From contig MKVX01000005.1 in assembly GCA_001899255.1 (NCBI GenBank), forward strand, positions 62,001 to 126,000: 64,000 nt of DNA, in the 5' to 3' direction. Position 1 is the stretch's first letter; each line of letters starts with the position of its first letter. Below the pieces are notes generated by a model, which was not told the DNA's origin, searched no databases, and saw only the letters and a list, made by a program, of their open reading frames with translations. The stretch comes from Rhizobiales bacterium 62-47. GTDB taxonomy: Bacteria > Pseudomonadota > Alphaproteobacteria > Rhizobiales > Xanthobacteraceae. This document shows, in pieces, positions 53,342 to 61,782 of the stretch. The position numbers and the translations under genes are program-made.

Positions 53342-55467
53342 TGAACTTCCACCCGCCGCTGCAGGAAGCCAATCACGATATCCCGCACGCTCTGCTTGGC
53401 GCGATCCCACCAGGTCGGATTATTGACGATCGATGCCTTGTAGAAAGACGGGCATAGCACGGCCGCGTGCGAGACCTCGCCGCAATGCCCGCATCCGACG
53501 CAGGAATCGACCACCTTGGTGATGGGTTGCCGCCGTAAGGGATCGGGATTTGGCGCAATCGTCAAAGACGGGCAACCGGACAGGCGGATACAGGAATGAT
53601 CGCCGGTGCAGGTGTCGGCGTCGACCCCGAACCGCTCGCGCACAACACGCTCGCCACGCTTGATGGCCTCGCGCGTCAACGGTTTCTCCCGGCGCTGCTT
53701 GTTCAGCATGCACTCCGATGAAGCGATAACGACCTTCGGTCCCTCGGATTTGGTCTGCAACGCCTCGCGCAGCACGTCGCGCATCTTGGTGACATCGTAA
53801 GTTCGGGTGACGTGCTTGACCCATTCGACGCCAACGCCACGGATCGCCTTTTCGATCGGATGTTGCGTCGACCGGGTCGCGATATTGCCGGACGACGACA
53901 ACACGTCCTGCCCGCCGGTCGCAGCCGCATAGCCGTTGTCGACGACGAGGATCACGCTGTCCGTTTTGTTGAAGACCTGATGACCGACGCTGCTGATGAG
54001 ACCCGAATGCCACAGCCCGCCGTCTCCGATCACGGCGACGGGACGCTTGCCGTTTTGGCCCGACAGCGGCGAGGCGCTGGCCCCGCCCACGCCATAGCCA
54101 ACATTGGTGTTGCCGAGATTGAATGGCTCGAGCGCCGCGAACGTATGGCAGCCGACGTCGTTGCTGATGTGCAGTGGCCCCATCTCGCGTTGAACCAGCT
54201 TCATGGCGCTGAAGATCGGGCGCTCCGGACAGCCGGTGCAGAACGACGGCTGCCGGCCATGGACGTTATCGCCAAGCTTGTCGATCGCGGCGGCCAGGGT
54301 CTTGTTGGTTCGGTTCGGCGGCTCCGGTGCGAGAAGGCCCGGGCCATAGGCCTCGCAGAATCGCCGAAGTCCCGTCTGAAGCACGCCCCCGGTGTATTCG
54401 CCAGCCTTCGGCAGAACGGATTTGCCTTCCACCCTGGTCTGCAGATCGGCGCGGCGCAGAACGGTGTTGATCCCCTGCTCGATGAATTCGGGTTGCCCTT
54501 CCTCGATCACCAGCACAGCTTTCTTGCCGGCGCAGAAGCGGACAAGCTCCTCATCGATCAACGGATAGGTCACGTTCATGACATAGAGCGGGATGCGGCT
54601 GTTGCCGTAGACATCGGCCAGGCCGAGGATCTCCATGGCCCGCAGTACGCCGTTGTACATGCCGCCCTGCATGATGATGCCGACATCGTCGGTCTCGCCA
54701 TCGAAGAATTCGTTGAGCTTGTTGTCTGCGATGAATTTCACCGCCGCCGGCCAGCGATGTTCGACCTTCTCGCGCTCATGATTGTAGATGTAGGGCGGCA
54801 GCATATAGCGGCTCACGTCGCGCACCGGCTTCGTCAGGGCGTCGTCCCGCGAGAAGGCAGGCTTCACATTATCCTTGGCGATGAAACTGCCATAGACGTG
54901 ACAGGCGCGGATACGAAGCTGCAGGATGACCGCGGTGTTGCTGGCCTCGGAGAGTTGAAAGCCTTTCTCCACCGCATCGACAATCGACTGGACGTTCGGC
55001 CGCGGATCGAGCAGCCACATTTGCGATTTCATCGCGAAGGCGTGGCTGCGCTCCTGATTGATCGACGACCCCTCGCCATAGTCTTCGCCGATAATGACCA
55101 GCGCCCCGCCCTTCACGCCGCCTGACGACAGGGCCGCGAGCGCATCCGACGCGACGTTGACGCCGACCGGGGCCTTGAAGGTGCACGCGCCACGCATCGG
55201 ATAATTGACCGAGGCCGCAAGCGCCGCCGCGGCCGCGGCCTCATTGGCGCTCGACTCGAAACGCACGCCGAGCCGCTGCAGGAGATCGTTGGCATCGTTG
55301 AGGACATCGATCAGATGCGAAATCGGCGCTCCCTGATAGCCCGATACATAGGAAACGCCGGATTGCAGCAGCGCCTTGGTGACCGCGAGAATCGCCTCAC
55401 CCCGGAATTCCGTTCCGGCGCCAATTCCGAGTTGCTTGACTTCTTCCTTGAATGAACGTTCGGCCAT
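53338..55467 (-). CDS. iorA: indolepyruvate ferredoxin oxidoreductase alpha subunit
   Basis: This 709-aa thiamine-diphosphate enzyme decarboxylates aryl-pyruvates (from Trp, Tyr or Phe) to aryl-acetyl-CoA. It has an N-terminal pyrimidine-binding domain (SYVSGYQGAPISHLIDVLNDA), a C-terminal thiamine-diphosphate domain (VIGDGGLWHSGLISSVGHQVFNKTDSVILVVDNGYAAATGG) and two iron-sulfur motifs at the end, CTGDHSCIRLSGCP and CVGCGHCGEVSHAAVLCP. The first motif has wider Cys spacing than a plain ferredoxin. It is the first gene of the minus-strand operon iorA-iorB-thioesterase. Confidence 0.92.
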   Translation of the reverse strand: MAERSFKEEVKQLGIGAGTEFRGEAILAVTKALLQSGVSYVSGYQGAPISHLIDVLNDANDLLQRLGVRFESSANEAAAAAALAASVNYPMRGACTFKAPVGVNVASDALAALSSGGVKGGALVIIGEDYGEGSSINQERSHAFAMKSQMWLLDPRPNVQSIVDAVEKGFQLSEASNTAVILQLRIRACHVYGSFIAKDNVKPAFSRDDALTKPVRDVSRYMLPPYIYNHEREKVEHRWPAAVKFIADNKLNEFFDGETDDVGIIMQGGMYNGVLRAMEILGLADVYGNSRIPLYVMNVTYPLIDEELVRFCAGKKAVLVIEEGQPEFIEQGINTVLRRADLQTRVEGKSVLPKAGEYTGGVLQTGLRRFCEAYGPGLLAPEPPNRTNKTLAAAIDKLGDNVHGRQPSFCTGCPERPIFSAMKLVQREMGPLHISNDVGCHTFAALEPFNLGNTNVGYGVGGASASPLSGQNGKRPVAVIGDGGLWHSGLISSVGHQVFNKTDSVILVVDNGYAAATGGQDVLSSSGNIATRSTQHPIEKAIRGVGVEWVKHVTRTYDVTKMRDVLREALQTKSEGPKVVIASSECMLNKQRREKPLTREAIKRGERVVRERFGVDADTCTGDHSCIRLSGCPSLTIAPNPDPLRRQPITKVVDSCVGCGHCGEVSHAAVLCPSFYKASIVNNPTWWDRAKQSVRDIVIGFLQRRVEVQ

Positions 55468-55752
55468 TGCGCTCTCCAGCCTACTCGAAATGGGATTTCG
55501 CTTCGTTCGCCTTCACTTCCTGCCCTACCGTTTTTGCAGACTCATCCTCGCACCGAGCCTTCGCACTCCACGTCGGCTTCGCATCGCCGGCAGCGCTCCC
55601 ACCGCGATCCAAGCGAAGCATGTCGCCATCACGCCAGCGTCGCTGCGAGGAGACTCCCTCCCGATCATGCGTGCAAGATTCCCTGGCGCTCGGCGCACCG
55701 AATCCTCCGTCATTTCCTCGCGACGAGCGCCGCAGCACGGCCTTGCCGAATT

Positions 55753-55765
55753 TCTCAAATTGAGA
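55753..55765. promoter_or_regulatory. dyad TCTCAA-A-TTGAGA, operator candidate
   Basis: Perfect six-base arms flank one central base. The core CAAATTGAG is repeated 84 bases downstream, about eight turns of DNA, within the second dyad of this region. Confidence 0.4.
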
Positions 55766-55832
55766 TTATCGTACTGATGTTAGTTTCTTTCGTCCAGGCC
55801 GTCCTCATCGAGAATGGACGATTCTTGCTGTT

Positions 55833-55853
55833 AGATACACAAATTGAGTATCT
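55833..55853. promoter_or_regulatory. dyad AGATAC-N9-GTATCT, operator candidate
   Basis: Perfect six-base arms surround ACAAATTGA. The dyad ends eight bases before a TTGCTA -35 candidate, a usual position for an activator or repressor site. Confidence 0.45.
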
Positions 55854-55860
55854 GACCCAC

Positions 55861-55888
55861 TTGCTAATCAGACTATCTTTAGTATGAT
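55861..55888 (+). promoter_or_regulatory. candidate sigma-70-type promoter directed to the MFS gene
   Basis: TTGCTA at 55861-55866 and TATGAT at 55883-55888 are spaced by 16 bases. The leader to the MFS start would be about 360 bases. This is a sequence prediction only. Confidence 0.35.
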
Positions 55889-56251
55889 GGCCTGATATCG
55901 GCAATAAGGTGTCGCATGCCTGCCTGCGGTCCACGCAACCCTGTCGATGACGCCGCCGACGGCCTCCCGGCCGCGGTATCCGCCTTGGACATTATGTTCC
56001 AATGGCGCGAGGCCAGTCACTCTATCCGAAGACCAGGACACCCGCCGCGGGCGGCTCGCGGACCGATCGCAAGCCGGGCACCCTGCGACTTTTGCCATCC
56101 CATGCATGACGGCCCGCCATCATCCGTCGTTCCGTCCAGAGTCATCAAGACATTCGCCGCGCAAGCGGCGTCGACCAAACCGGTGAGTACATAGCCATGC
56201 TCACCGGTTGAACCAGCGCGCCAACAACCACTGCAAACGGGGGGATAATCC

Positions 56252-57613
56252 ATGTCAGTTCAGCAAACTGCATCCGCACCTAAAGATCCGGCGGTTTTAC
56301 GCCGCGCCATTGCCGCGGGATTCACCGGAACGGTGATCGAGTGGTACGACTTCGTCATCTTCGGCACGGTTTCCGTGCTCGTGTTCAGCAAAGTGTTCTA
56401 TCCCGAGCAGACACCGTTCATCGCGCTGCTGTCCTCCCTGGGCACCTTCGCAATCGGTTTCGTCGCGCGGCCGCTCGGCGGCATTTTCTTCGGCTATCTC
56501 GGCGACCGCATCGGACGACGCAACACGCTGATGGTGACCCTGGCTCTGATGGGCGCCGCGACCGTGTTGATCGGCCTGCTGCCGGGCTACGCCACGATCG
56601 GCGCGGCGGCGCCGGCGTTGCTGATCTTCCTGCGCCTCGTGCAAGGATTCTCGCTCGGCGGCGAGTTCGGCGGGGTCGCCACCTTGCTGATCGAGCATGC
56701 ACCCAAGAATCGGCGCGGCGCGGTCGGAGGCTGGGCGCAGGCAGGCGGATTCGTCGGTCCGCTGCTTGGCACCGCCGTCATCCTGTTCCTGAGGTCGGTT
56801 CTTTCCGACGCCGAGCTCATCAGTTGGGGATGGCGCGTTCCGTTTCTGCTCAGCGTGCTCCTGATCGCGGTCGCCGCCTACATTCGCACCAACATCACCG
56901 AAAGCCCCGAATTCGAACGGGCGCGCGCGCACAACGAACTCTCCAAGCATCCGCTGCGCAGCGTCATCGTGGAGTATCCGAAGGAGATCTTTTGCGTCTT
57001 CGCCATGCACGCCGGCAACGCGCTGCTGTTCTATACCGGGCTGACCTTCGCAGTTGCCTACATCACGCGGAATGTGGGCCTTAGTCAGAGCGTCGCGCTG
57101 TGGTCGAATGTCGTATTCCTGCTGGCGGCCACCGTCAGTTGCATCCTGGTATCCCGCCTGTCGGACCGGACCGGCCGCAAGCCGATCTACCTGGCGGGAA
57201 CGATCCTCGGAATGCTGATGGCCTTCCCGCTGTTCTACATGCTCGACACCGCGAATGTCGGCGTCGTGCTGCTGGCGGCGGCGATCATGGGAGCGATCGA
57301 GGGTGGATTCCTTTACGGCATTCAGCCTTCGTATTTCGGCGAGCTGTTCCCGACCAAGTTCCGCTATCTCGGCATGTCGCTCGGCTATCAGGCGGCAACC
57401 GTTCTCGTCGGCGCGACGGCACCGATGATCGGCGTGATCCTCACCGAAGCAGGCAGCGGCCACACCTGGGCGTTCTCGCTCTATGTCATGGCCATTCTCG
57501 CGGTGGCGGCAATTGCGGTGCTGCTCGCTGGCGAGACCATGCATCGTGATATCGAGCGGATCGACGACCAGCGGAACGACCCGATGCTGACCGAACCGCG
57601 CAGAGCCACTTAG
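56252..57613 (+). CDS. MFS transporter, metabolite:H+ symporter (MHS/ProP-like) family
   Basis: This 453-aa inner-membrane symporter has about twelve helices. It begins MSVQQTASAPKDPAVLRRAIAAGFTGTVIEWYDFVIFGTVSVLVFSKVFYPEQTP, where GTVIEWYDF is a hallmark of the MHS family. The loop motif GYLGDRIGRRNTLM and the segment RLVQGFSLGGEFGGVATLLIEHAPKNRRG are also typical. Relatives import organic acids such as shikimate, citrate, ketoglutarate or betaine. It is the first gene of a plus-strand group with a PF06684 gene and an enamidase-like gene, so it may import their substrate. Confidence 0.92.
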   Translation: MSVQQTASAPKDPAVLRRAIAAGFTGTVIEWYDFVIFGTVSVLVFSKVFYPEQTPFIALLSSLGTFAIGFVARPLGGIFFGYLGDRIGRRNTLMVTLALMGAATVLIGLLPGYATIGAAAPALLIFLRLVQGFSLGGEFGGVATLLIEHAPKNRRGAVGGWAQAGGFVGPLLGTAVILFLRSVLSDAELISWGWRVPFLLSVLLIAVAAYIRTNITESPEFERARAHNELSKHPLRSVIVEYPKEIFCVFAMHAGNALLFYTGLTFAVAYITRNVGLSQSVALWSNVVFLLAATVSCILVSRLSDRTGRKPIYLAGTILGMLMAFPLFYMLDTANVGVVLLAAAIMGAIEGGFLYGIQPSYFGELFPTKFRYLGMSLGYQAATVLVGATAPMIGVILTEAGSGHTWAFSLYVMAILAVAAIAVLLAGETMHRDIERIDDQRNDPMLTEPRRAT

Positions 57614-57644
57614 GCGTTTGGTCTCGCATCTGCGGCCATACAAA

Positions 57645-57671
57645 GAGTCCTGGGCGAAACGCCCAGGACTC
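57645..57671. terminator. strong 12-base-pair hairpin between the MFS and PF06684 genes
   Basis: GAGTCCTGGGCG and CGCCCAGGACTC are perfect arms around AAA, 32 bases after the MFS stop. No T-run follows on the plus strand, so it may only partly stop transcription, or it may protect the upstream mRNA end. Confidence 0.5.
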
Positions 57672-57732
57672 GCAGGCGATGCGCCGACTGCAGCCTCATT
57701 TCTCTTCCCTCAATTCCCAATCAAGAGGCCCA

Positions 57733-58311
57733 ATGCTCAAAGTTCGGAACAAATTCGTCCAGGTCGAGGATCGAACCTTCGAGGCAGGGGCGTGGCATGA
57801 GGATTGTTTGCGCAAAGTGGCGGTTGCCATTGTCGTCAATAACCCGCTCGCCGGCCGATATCAGGAGGACTTGTCCGAATTCATCGATGCGAGCGCCCAA
57901 CTCGGCGCGCTCGTCGGCGATATGCTGGTCGAAGCGATGGCTCCCTATTCGATCCAGTCCTACGGCAAGGCCGGGATCGTCGGCATTGCGGGCGAGCTCG
58001 AACATGCGAACATGCTTTTGACGACGACCTTCGCGAATCCGATCCGGGAGCGAATCGGAGGCGCGGCCGCCTGGATTTCGTCGGTCACGAAAGTTGGCGT
58101 GCCGGGCTGCGCCATCGACGTGCCGCTCAACCACAAGGATGCGCTCTACGTCCGCAGTCACTACGGATCGATGACCATCACACTCTCCAACGACATCCCT
58201 CACCCGGACGAGATCGCGCTGATTTTCTGCGCAACGAATCGCGGACGACTGAATGCCCGCGTCGGCGGGCTGAAGCACGACGAAATCACCGCGCGCGACG
58301 GACTGAGGTAG
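57733..58311 (+). CDS. 'amino acid synthesis' family protein (PF06684)
   Basis: This 192-aa protein starts at the ATG at 57733, behind an AGAGG site (MLKVRNKFVQVEDRTFEAGAWHEDCLRKVAVAIVVNNPLAGRY). The pattern AIVVNNPLAGRYxEDL and GKAGIVGIAGELEHA places it in PF06684, whose biochemical role is not established. Members are often encoded next to amidohydrolases and transporters in proteobacterial catabolic clusters, as here. The enamidase-like gene follows after seven bases. It is probably a cytosolic enzyme of the same pathway. Confidence 0.85.
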   Translation: MLKVRNKFVQVEDRTFEAGAWHEDCLRKVAVAIVVNNPLAGRYQEDLSEFIDASAQLGALVGDMLVEAMAPYSIQSYGKAGIVGIAGELEHANMLLTTTFANPIRERIGGAAAWISSVTKVGVPGCAIDVPLNHKDALYVRSHYGSMTITLSNDIPHPDEIALIFCATNRGRLNARVGGLKHDEITARDGLR

Positions 58312-58318
58312 TGCGACG

Positions 58319-59518
58319 ATGCGAGTTGCTATCACGAATATCGAAACGATCGTCAGCGGCAATATTCATGCGCCGCTGGCGGCAGGTGAATGTATCGTCA
58401 CGACCGATGGCAAGATCACGCATGTCGGCAAGCACGATGCGTCTCTTGTCGAGAGCGCGGATGTCGTGATCGACGCGGCCGGATGCATCGCCATCCCCGG
58501 ACTGATCGATAGTCACGTTCACATCACCTTTGGCGATTACACGCCGCGGCAGCGCACCGTCGGCTTTCTTGAAAGCTACGTTCACGGCGGAATCACCACC
58601 GCCATTACCGCGTCAGAAGTGCATACGCCCGGCCGGCCCACCGATGCGCAAGGCGTGAAAGCATTGGCGCTGGCGGCCCGGTCCTGCTTCGAACATTACC
58701 GCCCAGGCGGCATGCGCGTTCATGCCGGTTCGGTCATCCTGGAACCTGACTTGACCGTGGATGATCTCAAGCAACTGAAGTCGCAGGGTGTCTGGCTCGC
58801 CAAGGCCGGATTTGGTCGCTTCGCCACACCCTATGACTACGCCCCGTTGATGACCGCCGCGAGGTCGATGAATTTCGTCACGACCATGCATACCGGAGGC
58901 TCATCGATACCAGGCTCGTCGGGAATCTGGGCGGAGCACGTGTTGCGTTCTAATCCGAGCGTCTCCTTCCATGTCAATGGCGGGCCGGCCGCGATGCCGG
59001 ACGAGGGCTTCGCCCTGCTGGTGAACGAGGGGAAAGACATTGCGCTTCAGCTTTGCACGGCAGGGAATCTGCGTACCGCCCTTTTGACAAGCAAGCTCCT
59101 CGACGAGGCAGGCATGCCCGAACGCTTGCTCATCGCCACCGATACGCCGACCGGATCGGGGATCATGCCGCTGGGTATCTTCTATACGATCACCCACCTC
59201 TGCGCGCTCGGCGGCATGGCGCCGGAGCGGGCCATTGCGGCGGCCACCGGCAACAACGCCACAGTCTACGGTCTGAATTCCGGCATTCTTGCCCTGGGCC
59301 GCGATGCGGACATCGTGCTGATCGACGCGTGCGACGGCAGCTCGAAGAAGGACGCGCTCTCCGGGATCGCGAACGGCGACGTACCCGCCGTGGCTGCCGT
59401 CCTCACGGATGGCGTGCCCAGATTCGTCGGGCGCTCGCGCAACACACCCGCCGCGACGAGGAAGGTCAAGGTGACACGGTCCTCGGTCGTGGACACGTTC
59501 GCCGGTACGAGCCACTGA
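58319..59518 (+). CDS. enamidase-like amidohydrolase
   Basis: This 399-aa metal-dependent hydrolase closely resembles, over its full length, the enamidase of nicotinate fermentation in Eubacterium barkeri, which opens 6-oxo-1,4,5,6-tetrahydronicotinate to 2-formylglutarate and ammonia. Shared landmarks, from memory of that protein, are GLIDSHVHITFGDYTPRQ (HxH metal site), TMHTGGSSIPGSS, FHVNGGPAAMP, GSGIMPLGI, ATGNNATVYGLNSG and SRNTPAA near the end. It starts seven bases after the PF06684 gene. Whether the substrate is a partly reduced pyridine here is open, because no nicotinate hydroxylase is seen in the window. Confidence 0.85.
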   Translation: MRVAITNIETIVSGNIHAPLAAGECIVTTDGKITHVGKHDASLVESADVVIDAAGCIAIPGLIDSHVHITFGDYTPRQRTVGFLESYVHGGITTAITASEVHTPGRPTDAQGVKALALAARSCFEHYRPGGMRVHAGSVILEPDLTVDDLKQLKSQGVWLAKAGFGRFATPYDYAPLMTAARSMNFVTTMHTGGSSIPGSSGIWAEHVLRSNPSVSFHVNGGPAAMPDEGFALLVNEGKDIALQLCTAGNLRTALLTSKLLDEAGMPERLLIATDTPTGSGIMPLGIFYTITHLCALGGMAPERAIAAATGNNATVYGLNSGILALGRDADIVLIDACDGSSKKDALSGIANGDVPAVAAVLTDGVPRFVGRSRNTPAATRKVKVTRSSVVDTFAGTSH

Positions 59519-59540
59519 ACTCACTCCGGCTGCCCGCGCT

Positions 59541-59604
59541 CCATTGAGGGCGACGGTCGCGACAAACGGGTCTCGTCGGGCATTTGCCGCGACGACCTCA
59601 ATGG
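59541..59604. terminator. long imperfect inverted repeat after the enamidase-like gene
   Basis: CCATTGAGG and CCTCAATGG form a nine-pair outer stem, and GTCGCG with CGCGAC a six-pair inner stem. It lies 22 bases after the enamidase-like stop. It could end that transcript, but there is no T-run. Confidence 0.3.
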
Positions 59605-59740
59605 CCATCGCGATGGTTCCGATCCGCTCGCCGATCACTTTATGAACTACGCTTCCTAACCAACGCTGCACGGCTTGCGGCCGGACGTCACGCAAGCCCG
59701 CATGTGCATAAACCTTCATATCCACGAGCCTCTTGGATCG

Positions 59741-59756
59741 TGGTACTTGCAATGCA
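59741..59756 (+). promoter_or_regulatory. sigma-54-like -24/-12 promoter of the formate dehydrogenase operon
   Basis: TGGTAC-N5-ATGCA keeps the invariant GG-N10-GC spacing of sigma-54 promoters. A start site about 12 bases on would fall just before the GGGAGG ribosome-binding site at 59770-59775. The E. coli fdhF gene is also transcribed by sigma-54. Confidence 0.45.
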
Positions 59757-59780
59757 ACAACCAACGCACGGGAGGCACAC

Positions 59781-61769
59781 ATGGGCCGACAAGGGAAGCA
59801 GAACTACACGCGACTCACCGAGCCGCTCGTCCGCGACAACGGTGTGCTGCGGCCCGCCTCTTGGGATGAGGCCCTCGATCGCGCGGCCGAAGGTTTCCGC
59901 CGCAATCGCGAACTCCACGGCCCCGACGCGTTCGGCATGTTCGCCTGCTCCCGCTCGACCAACGAGTTGAACTTCATCGCTCAGAAGTTCGCCCGGGCGG
60001 TGATCGGCACCAACAACATCGACTCCTGTAACCGCACTTGACACGCTCCTAGCGTCGCCGGTCTGGTGACAGTATTTGGTGCAGGCGGTGGTACCTCGTC
60101 TTATCGCGAGATCGAGGATGCGGATCTTATTATCTTCTGGGGCTCCAACGCCCGGGAAGCGCATCCGATTTTCTTCCATCACGCGCTGAAAGGTATCCAT
60201 AAGGGAGCCAAGGTCTACGCGGTCGACCCGCGCCGATCCAAGACGGCCGAGTGGGCCGACACTTGGCTCGGCCTGGATGTCGGCACCGACATCGCGTTGG
60301 CCTACGGCATTGGCCGCGAGATCATCCACGCCGGATTGGTCAACGAGGCTTTCATCGCGAACGCCACCCTCGGCTTCGAGGACTACATCGCCGCGTGTGA
60401 ACCGTGGACGCTGGACGTCACCTCTCGTGAGACGGGAGTGCCGGCGGAGCTGATTCGCGAACTCGCGCACGACTATGCCAAGGCGAAGCGCGCGCAGTTG
60501 TGCTGGACGCTCGGCATCACCGAGCATCACAACGGCACCGACAACGTGCGGGCGCTGTGTAACCTCGCGCTGCTCACAGGGCAGGTCGGCCGCTGGGGCG
60601 CGGGCCTGGTGCCGGTGCGCGGCCAGAACAACGTCCAGGGCGGCGGCGACATGGGGGCGATTCCCAAGAACCTGCCGGGATTCCAGGACGTCGGGAATCC
60701 CGAACACCGGGCGAAGTTCGAGCGCTTGTGGGGCGTTACGATGCCTCCGAAATACGGCTTGACGCTCTCGGAGATGATGGAAGCGATGGACGAGGGGCAC
60801 CTCACCAGCGTCTACATCGTGGGCGAGAACCCGGTACAGTCCGACGCGGATACCACGGCGGTGGCGCGGCGACTGAGGAACCTCGACCATCTGGTCGTGC
60901 AGGACATCTTCCTCACCAAGACCGCGACGTTCGCCGACGTGGTGCTCCCCTCCGCTGCGGCGTGGTGCGAGAGCGAAGGCACCTTCACCAGCAGCGAACG
61001 ACGCGTTCAGCTCGTGCGCAAGGCGCTGGAGCCGCCCGGCAGCGCGAAGGACGACGTCGAGATCATCCGCCTGGTCGCGCAGCGTCTGGGGCACGATTGG
61101 CCGATCCAGACTGCGGAGGAGATCTGGGACGAACTGCGCGAAGTGTCGCCGGCGCATCATGGAATGTCCTACCGGCTGCTCAACGAGCGAGGCGGATTGC
61201 AGTGGCCCTTCCCGGACGAGGACGGGCCCGAATCGCCGTTCCTGCACGGCCGGCTCTGGGAGAAGGACCCCGCGAAGCGCGGACGCCTGGCGCCATTCGG
61301 AATCATCGAGCACAAGCTGCCGGTCGACAAGCTCAACGACGAATTCCCGCTGCGCCTGACGACGGGCCGGCGGCTGACCGACTACAACACGGGCGTACAG
61401 TCGGGTGGCTTCAACTCGCCGATCCGCGTCGGCGCCTGCGTCGATATCTCTCCGGAGGATATGGTTCGGCTCGGCATCAACGAGGGCGAGACGGTCCGGG
61501 TGTCTTCGCGCCGGGGATCCGTACTGGCAGCCGCACGCCGCGATCCGGGACTTCGTCCCGGATTGCTGTTCATGGCCTGCAACTTCCCCGACGAAATGGA
61601 CACCAACGCGCTCACCATCGAAGCGAACGATCCGATCGCCAAAACCGCGGAGTTCAAGGCAACGGCAGTCAAGGTGGAGAAGACCAACGAGCCTCTGCCC
61701 GAAGAAGGCATTATGGCCGACGCTGCCGATCACGAGCGCCAGCACAAAGAATTGGCGACCGTGAACTAG
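59781..61769 (+). CDS. selenocysteine-containing formate dehydrogenase catalytic subunit (in-frame TGA, lacks the N-terminal [4Fe-4S] domain)
   Basis: This molybdopterin (or tungstopterin) enzyme oxidises formate to CO2. The ATG at 59781 has GGGAGG five bases before it. Reading through the TGA at 60039-60041 gives 662 aa with selenocysteine at residue 87. The sequence before it is TNNIDSCNRT and after it HAPSVAGLVTVFGAGGGTSS, the exact context of the catalytic Sec/Cys in formate dehydrogenases, where the next His is also conserved. A SECIS-like stem-loop follows. The protein begins at the point where other members have just finished their CxxC-type [4Fe-4S] domain, so that domain is missing here. 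The C-terminal molydopterin-binding domain (PLRLTTGRRLTDYNTGVQSGG) is complete. A NuoE-NuoF fusion and a FeS subunit follow, which points to NAD as acceptor. Confidence 0.9.
60039..60041 (+). other. TGA recoded as selenocysteine (residue 87)
   Basis: The codon is in frame with both the upstream and downstream coding sequence and falls at the catalytic position of the formate dehydrogenase family. No frameshift is needed to join the two halves. Recoding needs SelA, SelB, SelC and SelD, which must be encoded outside the window. Confidence 0.85.
60054..60070 (+). promoter_or_regulatory. bacterial SECIS stem-loop
   Basis: GUCGCC and GGUGAC form a six-pair stem, with one G-U pair, around the loop GGUCU. 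It begins 12 bases after the UGA. Loop sequence and spacing closely match the SelB-binding SECIS of E. coli fdhF, whose apical loop also contains GGUCU about 11 bases after the UGA stem start. Confidence 0.8.
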
Positions 61770-61782
61770 GGAAGGAAGAGCT

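Larger units (their letters stand above)
55468..56251. other. 784-base divergent control region between iorA and the MFS gene
   Basis: I see no convincing gene here: the short open frames have no homology features or ribosome-binding sites. The part 55740-55910 is clearly more AT-rich than its surroundings. It holds two copies of CAAATTGAG (55756-55764 and 55840-55848), each within a dyad, and a promoter-like sequence at 55861-55888. The region must contain the promoters of both divergent operons. The rest shows nothing distinctive. Confidence 0.5.

Noticed and set aside
60039-60041. Interpretation of the TGA as a frameshift, nonsense mutation or pseudogene.
   Set aside because: Both sides are in the same frame, family-conserved residues continue without loss, the TGA is exactly at the catalytic Sec/Cys position, and a SECIS-type hairpin follows.
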